Positions 6,851 to 11,103 of a stretch of 11,103 bases of DNA are shown piece by piece. Below the pieces are notes generated by a model, which saw nothing but the letters and a program-made list of their open reading frames with translations, searched no databases and had not been told where the DNA came from. Source of the DNA: Fidelibacterota bacterium (GTDB lineage Bacteria > Fidelibacterota > UBA2242); contig JAFGXZ010000278.1 in assembly GCA_016936335.1 (NCBI GenBank), positions 1-11,103 on the forward strand. The letters run 5' to 3'. The translations under genes were made by a program, and so were the position numbers. Every line of letters begins with the position of its first letter. Position 1 is the stretch's first letter.

Positions 6851-8137
6851 ATGAAAATATTAGTGATAGGAAGCGGCGGTCGGGAAAGCACTCTTGTCTG
6901 GAAATTGTCACAATCCGATAAAGTGACAGAAATTTATTGTGCTCCCGGAAATGCCGGCACTGCCTGTTATGGTGAAAATATCGATATTGCCGAAAGTGAA
7001 TTTGACCGGTTGATTGAATTTGCTCAGGAGAAAAATATCGATCTGACTGTTGTTGGCCTTGAACAACCATTAGTGGATGGAATTGTGGACAGGTTTCACA
7101 ATCACCATTTGCCGATTTTCGGGCCGACCCGGAGTGCTGCGGCGCTGGAAGGTAGTAAAGTATTTGCCAAGAAATTGATGTCCGAATATGATGTTCCGAC
7201 GGCACCATATGAAGTCTGTAATGACCGTGACAGATTGGAAGAAATCACATCGGGAAAAGCATTTCCCTATGTCATCAAAGTTGACGGGCTGGCCGATGGA
7301 AAAGGTGCCCTTGTCATTCAGAATGACAACGACCTGGCACAGGCAATCCATGAAATATATGAGGATAATAAGTTTGGTACGGCGGCAGAGCAAGTAATCG
7401 TCGAGGATTTTCTCGAAGGTGAAGAATTATCGGTATTCGCACTCACGGATGGAAAAGATTATATTTTACTGTCTCCAGCGCAGGACCATAAACGGGCCTT
7501 TGATAATGATGAGGGACCAAACACGGGTGGTATGGGTGCCTATGCGCCAGCTCCGTTGGGAACTCCGGCTGTACTGAAGAAAGTTGAAGAGAAAGTCATT
7601 CGACCGGTGCTGAAAGGAATGGAAGAGCGCGGAGCACCATTTACCGGTGTTTTGTATTGCGGATTAATGATACATGCCGGCGAACCTTGGGTCATAGAGT
7701 TTAATGTACGGTTCGGCGACCCTGAAACACAGGTCGTAATACCGTTGATCAAATCGGATTTAGCCGATCTGCTGCTTAGTATCGCAAAGGGACAACTGGA
7801 CGCCAGTGGGTTTGAACTTTATGATCGGCATGGTGTATGCGTAATTCTGGCTTCGGAAGGTTACCCGGGAACTTATGAAAAAGGGAAAATCATCACCGGT
7901 ATAGAACAACTGTTTCAGAGTGGAAAAGCCCGGTTATTCTTGGCGGGTACGAAATATGACGGCGAGCATTATCTGACTAACGGAGGGCGGGTAATGGGCG
8001 TTACTGTTATGTCAAAAAGTTTGAATGATGCGGTGTTAAGCGCTTATCAATATATTAGAGTGATCGAATATGAAGGGAAACAATACCGCACTGATATTGG
8101 TTTCCGGGCCCTGAATAAAACGATCCGAGATCATTAA
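6851..8137 (+). CDS. purD: Phosphoribosylamine-glycine ligase (GAR synthetase)
   Basis: ATP-grasp enzyme that joins glycine to 5-phosphoribosylamine to make glycinamide ribonucleotide, the second step of de novo purine synthesis in the cytoplasm. Its 428 residues match the usual 420-430. Motifs: N-terminal MKILVIGSGGRES (residues 1-13) and APGNAGT (31-37); GPTRSAAALEGSKVFAKKLM (91-110); the ATP-grasp loop KVDGLADGKGALV (143-155, commonly KADGLAAGKG); PAQDHKRAFDNDEGPNTGG (209-227); metal/ATP site IEFNVRFGDPETQ (282-294); C-terminal YRTDIGFRAL. Ser13 replaces the histidine of the usual GGREHA motif. The ATG is preceded at six bases by TAAGGA (6839-6844). It follows the cassette remnant, not uvrB directly. 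Only 24 bases separate it from the next gene, so the two are likely co-transcribed. Confidence 0.97.
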   Translation: MKILVIGSGGRESTLVWKLSQSDKVTEIYCAPGNAGTACYGENIDIAESEFDRLIEFAQEKNIDLTVVGLEQPLVDGIVDRFHNHHLPIFGPTRSAAALEGSKVFAKKLMSEYDVPTAPYEVCNDRDRLEEITSGKAFPYVIKVDGLADGKGALVIQNDNDLAQAIHEIYEDNKFGTAAEQVIVEDFLEGEELSVFALTDGKDYILLSPAQDHKRAFDNDEGPNTGGMGAYAPAPLGTPAVLKKVEEKVIRPVLKGMEERGAPFTGVLYCGLMIHAGEPWVIEFNVRFGDPETQVVIPLIKSDLADLLLSIAKGQLDASGFELYDRHGVCVILASEGYPGTYEKGKIITGIEQLFQSGKARLFLAGTKYDGEHYLTNGGRVMGVTVMSKSLNDAVLSAYQYIRVIEYEGKQYRTDIGFRALNKTIRDH

Positions 8138-8161
8138 AAGGAGAGAGTAAACGAGGTGATT

Positions 8162-9370
8162 ATGAATGATACTCGTTTGAACAGGTTGCAACAAAGTTTC
8201 GGTATTATCGGCGAATCGGAAAAAATTAAAGAAATCATCGAGACAATTGATCAGGTTGCCTCGGCGGATATTACGATTTTAATTTCTGGCGAAAGTGGAA
8301 CCGGGAAGGAATTGATTGCCGATGCACTGCACAGACACAGTTTACGAAAGCATCATCCGTTTGTTAAAGTCAACTGCGGAGCGATTCCGGCGGGCATTCT
8401 TGAAAGTGAACTGTTTGGACATGTCAAAGGATCGTTTACCGGTGCAATTGATGACCGCAAAGGCTATTTCGAGACTGCAAATAACGGGACAATTTTTCTT
8501 GATGAAATTGGTGAAATGCCATTGGAAACCCAGGTTAAATTGCTGCGTGTTCTGGAATCCGGTGAATTTCTGCCGGTAGGTGGTTCCCGGAGTAAAAAAG
8601 TTGACGTTCGGATCATTGCCGCGACGAATAAAGAACTATTTGAAGAGATTGAAAAGAAAAACTTTCGCAAGGACCTCTATTATCGTCTGAAAACGATCAC
8701 CATTGTAGCCCCGTCACTGCGGCAGCACAGCGAAGATATTCCTCTTTTAGTTGAACGTTTTGCGTTGGAATTTGCAAACCGGAACGGCATTCCCTTTAAA
8801 GGTTTTTCACCCAATGCCATTCATATCCTGGAAAACCATAGTTGGCCGGGAAATATTCGGGAGCTGAAGAATTTTATCGAAAGTATGATTGTTCTGGAAA
8901 AAGGTGAAGTGATTAACAGCGCCAAGGTTTTAAAACGATTGGGGATTGAAAAGCGACCGATATCCACCAATCTTCCCATGAAAGTTTCAAAAAGTGTCGA
9001 TCAGGCTGAGCGGGAACTTATTCTGCAGCAAATCCTGCTGATGCGGCGGGACATAGCTGATATAAAAAATGTCGTAACGGGTGATTATAACCATATTTCG
9101 CTTGAATCTACCCCGCGAACGACCGAACTTCAACGCTACATTGCCCCGGTTCACGAGGAAGAGACGATCGAAAGTGAACCAGAATACGAAATATCTCAGG
9201 ATTATTTAGTGAATCCGAATCAGCTTGGCAAGGTCTCTCTGCAAGAGGTAGAAAGAGAACTTATCGAGAAGACCTTACGGAAATTTCATAATAAAAAACG
9301 ACAGACTGCTGCAGCCCTGAAAATCAGTGAACGCACATTATATCGAAAAATCATAGAATATGGATTATAA
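8162..9370 (+). CDS. Sigma-54-dependent activator, AAA+ and Fis-type HTH, no receiver domain
   Basis: Enhancer-binding protein that would remodel RNA polymerase-sigma-54 by ATP hydrolysis. It has 402 residues. The AAA+ domain starts almost at the N-terminus (about 13-240), so no receiver, GAF or PAS domain is present. Walker A is GESGTGKE (43-50); the sigma-54 contact loop is GSFTGA (90-95, consensus GAFTGA); Walker B is TIFLDE (110-115); arginine-rich RKDLYYRL is at 169-176; sensor II region WPGNIREL is at 228-235. A linker follows with a predicted helix around 281-305, ending MRRDIADIKNVV, as I recall from Bacteroidota homologues, then an acidic stretch (EEETIESEPEYE). The C-terminus (about 360-402) ends SERTLYRKIIEYGL, a Fis-type helix-turn-helix. 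I chose the ATG at 8162, five bases after GAGG; a GTG at 8156 is an alternative and adds two residues. The target genes are unknown; lptE immediately downstream is co-transcribed. Confidence 0.92.
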   Translation: MNDTRLNRLQQSFGIIGESEKIKEIIETIDQVASADITILISGESGTGKELIADALHRHSLRKHHPFVKVNCGAIPAGILESELFGHVKGSFTGAIDDRKGYFETANNGTIFLDEIGEMPLETQVKLLRVLESGEFLPVGGSRSKKVDVRIIAATNKELFEEIEKKNFRKDLYYRLKTITIVAPSLRQHSEDIPLLVERFALEFANRNGIPFKGFSPNAIHILENHSWPGNIRELKNFIESMIVLEKGEVINSAKVLKRLGIEKRPISTNLPMKVSKSVDQAERELILQQILLMRRDIADIKNVVTGDYNHISLESTPRTTELQRYIAPVHEEETIESEPEYEISQDYLVNPNQLGKVSLQEVERELIEKTLRKFHNKKRQTAAALKISERTLYRKIIEYGL

Positions 9371-9376
9371 AAGCCT

Positions 9377-9898
9377 ATGATAAACAAAACGATAAAACCT
9401 GTTTTTATATTACTGCTGGCTCTGATATTGCTTTCCGGCTCGGCCTGCTGGTTTTATTCCTTTAAGGGAACATTGCCGCCGCATATTAAAAATATTACGA
9501 TACCGCTGTTTGATGACCGCACCGCCGAATTCAATATCCAGCAGAGAGTGACCGACCAGATCCGGATTGGATTTATTAAGGAAAATATCCTGAAACTGGC
9601 CGAGGAGGATAATGCACATTCAATACTTTATGGCTCAATCCAAAGTATTCAGGACCGGCCGTTGGTCTATACCGGTAATGAGACCGGTGAGGCTGTTACC
9701 GAGTATCGATTGACTCTCAAAATTGAAGCAGAATGGTACGATAAAGTTGAAAGTAAAACAATGTTTAAAAAATCATTTACGGCTTACAGCGAATACGATC
9801 CCACCGGGGCAACAGACCGGACCCGGGATCTGGCGTTGACTGAAGCAGTAGACCAGATTACCGAAGATATAGTCAACCAGATATTATCCGGCTGGTAA
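9377..9898 (+). CDS. lptE: LptE-family LPS-assembly lipoprotein
   Basis: Outer-membrane lipoprotein of the LPS transport machinery, which plugs and assembles the LptD barrel. It has 173 residues, normal for the family. The N-terminus has a short basic segment, a hydrophobic core (residues 8-19) and then SGSAC with Cys24 as the likely lipidated residue. The lipobox is imperfect, with Gly at -3 where Leu is usual. The mature protein begins CWFYSFKGTLPPHIKNITIP, followed by LFDDRTAEF and RVTDQI. This is the typical opening of FCB-type LptE proteins, which read like CxxYSFxGxxxPxxxKxxxIPxFxNxT. A helix near the C-terminus (DLALTEAVDQITEDIVNQIL) fits the family fold. It begins six bases after the sigma-54 activator's stop, with only a weak AAAAG ribosome site, so translation is probably coupled. 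In Bacteroidota, as I recall, lptE commonly follows such an activator and precedes secG; here asnS follows instead. Confidence 0.85.
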   Translation: MINKTIKPVFILLLALILLSGSACWFYSFKGTLPPHIKNITIPLFDDRTAEFNIQQRVTDQIRIGFIKENILKLAEEDNAHSILYGSIQSIQDRPLVYTGNETGEAVTEYRLTLKIEAEWYDKVESKTMFKKSFTAYSEYDPTGATDRTRDLALTEAVDQITEDIVNQILSGW

Positions 9899-9900
9899 AA

Positions 9901-9930
9901 TTGAACGTTTTTATTTGATTAATGTAAAAT
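9901..9930 (+). promoter_or_regulatory. Candidate housekeeping promoter for asnS
   Basis: TTGAAC (9901-9906, four of six to TTGACA) and TAAAAT (9925-9930, five of six to TATAAT) are separated by 18 bases, in the 57-base gap between lptE and asnS. The predicted start of transcription would be about 20 bases before the asnS ATG. FCB promoters often deviate from the E. coli consensus, so this is only a candidate. Confidence 0.35.
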
Positions 9931-9955
9931 GACATTCAGGAAGAAAGAGGATTCA

Positions 9956-11103
9956 ATGGAATGGGTATTTATTAAAGACGTAAAAGATCATAATGGCAAG
10001 GAAGTAATCCTGAAAGGCTGGGTATATAATAAACGCTCCAGTGGAAAAATATGGTTTCTGATTATGCGCGATGGGTCCGGTATAATTCAGGGAGTGGTTC
10101 TGAAAAATGAGGTCAGTGAAGAGGTTTTTAACAAAAAAGACGAACTGACCCAGGAATCATCTATTATTGTAAGTGGGTTAATCCACGAAGATAAACGTTC
10201 ACCCGGTGGCTATGAATTGGTTATTCGGGACATTGAAGTCGTTCAGATTGCCCCGGAATACCCGATTGCTCTGAAAGAACATGGCGTGGAATTCCTGATG
10301 GATAACCGCCATCTCTGGCTGCGCTCCAGTAAACAGTGGGCGGTATTACGGATTCGGCATACCGTGTATTATGCCATTACCGAGTACCTGAATCAGAATG
10401 GGTTTTTTCGCTTCGATTCACCACTACTGACGCCCAACGCCTGCGAAGGTACTACTACACTTTTTACTGTGCCCTATTTCGATTTAGGAAATGCCTACCT
10501 GTCACAGAGCGGCCAATTGTACCTGGAAGCAGGTATTATGAGTCTCGGGCGGGTTTACGATTTCGGACCGGTATTTCGGGCGGAGAAGTCTAAAACCCGC
10601 AAACATCTGACGGAATTTTGGATGATGGATGCGGAAGCGGCCTTTGTCGAGCATGATGAAAATATGAAAATCCAGGAAGACCTGATCCGGTTTGTCATTA
10701 AAACCGTTCTGGAAAAACATATGGCCGATCTGGAAATCCTGGAACGGGATGTTGAGCAGTTGAGAAAAGCGGATGCCCCGTTTAAACGGATGACCCACAG
10801 AGAAGCGATTACTTTTCTGCGTTCCCAGGGTTCCGAAATTGGCGACAATGATGATCTGGGAGCGAAGGATGAAGTTCTGTTAACCGAAAATTCCGATGTG
10901 CCGGTGTTTGTAGAAAAATGGCCCAAGGAGATCAAGGCTTTTTATATGAAACGAGACAAGGAAAATCCGGGTCTCGTGCTGGGCGCCGATCTGATTGCAC
11001 CGGAAGGATTTGGTGAAATCATCGGCGGTTCTCAGAGGGAAGACGACTATGATCTTTTGTACAATCGTATGTTAGATGAAAATATGCCCATGGATGATTA
11101 CCA
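9956..11103 (+). CDS. asnS: Asparaginyl-tRNA synthetase, archaeal-type (partial, 3' end beyond the right edge)
   Basis: Class IIb synthetase that charges tRNA-Asn with asparagine in the cytoplasm. The visible 382 residues open with an OB-fold anticodon-binding domain (about 1-100; KGWVYNKRSSGKIWFLIMRD at 20-39). Class II motif 1 follows around 150-160 (FRFDSPLLTP), then YLSQSGQLYLE (181-191) and motif 2 FRAEKSKTRKHLTEFWMMDAE (207-227). HLTEFW and ADLIAPEGFGEIIGGSQRE (344-362) point to asparagine rather than aspartate specificity. The spacing and the DDLGAKDE, FYMKRD and SQREDDYD blocks closely resemble the short archaeal form (about 430 residues, as in Pyrococcus) rather than the E. coli form. 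About 50 residues including motif 3 lie beyond the edge. The ATG at 9956 follows GAGG by five bases. It is separated from lptE by 57 bases holding a candidate promoter. Confidence 0.95.
   Translation, partial: MEWVFIKDVKDHNGKEVILKGWVYNKRSSGKIWFLIMRDGSGIIQGVVLKNEVSEEVFNKKDELTQESSIIVSGLIHEDKRSPGGYELVIRDIEVVQIAPEYPIALKEHGVEFLMDNRHLWLRSSKQWAVLRIRHTVYYAITEYLNQNGFFRFDSPLLTPNACEGTTTLFTVPYFDLGNAYLSQSGQLYLEAGIMSLGRVYDFGPVFRAEKSKTRKHLTEFWMMDAEAAFVEHDENMKIQEDLIRFVIKTVLEKHMADLEILERDVEQLRKADAPFKRMTHREAITFLRSQGSEIGDNDDLGAKDEVLLTENSDVPVFVEKWPKEIKAFYMKRDKENPGLVLGADLIAPEGFGEIIGGSQREDDYDLLYNRMLDENMPMDDY

Noticed and set aside
6690..7208. A 172-codon minus-strand frame across the cassette and the start of purD
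   Set aside because: It is antisense to purD and to the four-helix-bundle remnant, both of which have recognisable protein motifs; it has no domain of its own.

Overview
The window is an ordinary-looking stretch of bacterial chromosome, AT-leaning with a GC content in the mid-forties by eye. It holds seven intact or edge-truncated housekeeping genes, one broken gene and one large divergent intergenic region. The best guess for the host is a Gram-negative member of the FCB superphylum (Bacteroidota, Calditrichota, Marinimicrobia or a similar candidate phylum). The grounds are a response-regulator-less sigma-54 activator directly upstream of an LptE lipoprotein, a ThrB with the PLGSGMGSSAAS signature, an archaeal/fungal-type aspartate-semialdehyde dehydrogenase and an archaeal-type asparaginyl-tRNA synthetase. 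The phylum is an inference; no rRNA is present to settle it.

Minus strand, 4150 down to 1: a tightly overlapping threonine operon, thrA (fused aspartokinase-homoserine dehydrogenase), then asd, then thrB, which runs off the left edge. The junctions are TAATG (thrA/asd) and ATGA (asd/thrB), so translation is probably coupled. Together these genes carry aspartate through aspartyl phosphate, aspartate semialdehyde and homoserine to O-phosphohomoserine. thrC would be expected just beyond the left edge.

Positions 4151-4571: a 421-base divergent intergenic region between thrA (leftward) and uvrB (rightward). It contains three small inverted repeats but no convincing protein gene, RNA gene or clear promoter.

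Plus strand, 4572 to 11103: uvrB (nucleotide excision repair), then a roughly 240-base insertion-like segment, then purD (purine synthesis), a sigma-54-dependent activator without a sensory domain, lptE (outer-membrane lipopolysaccharide assembly lipoprotein) and asnS (cut by the right edge). purD, the activator and lptE are packed with gaps of 24 and 6 bases and look like one transcription unit; asnS has a plausible promoter of its own.

The most unusual item lies between uvrB and purD. It is the front half of a four-helix-bundle (S23 / 23S rRNA intervening-sequence family) gene, bracketed by imperfect inverted repeats of about 25 bases built from heptad CAAAT/ATTTG units. The left repeat supplies the start codon and first codons, and the right repeat supplies the frame's last codons. 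The second half of the bundle is missing. This looks like an internally deleted, MITE-like derivative of a small mobile cassette. I found no defence system, CRISPR array, rRNA, tRNA or phage gene.
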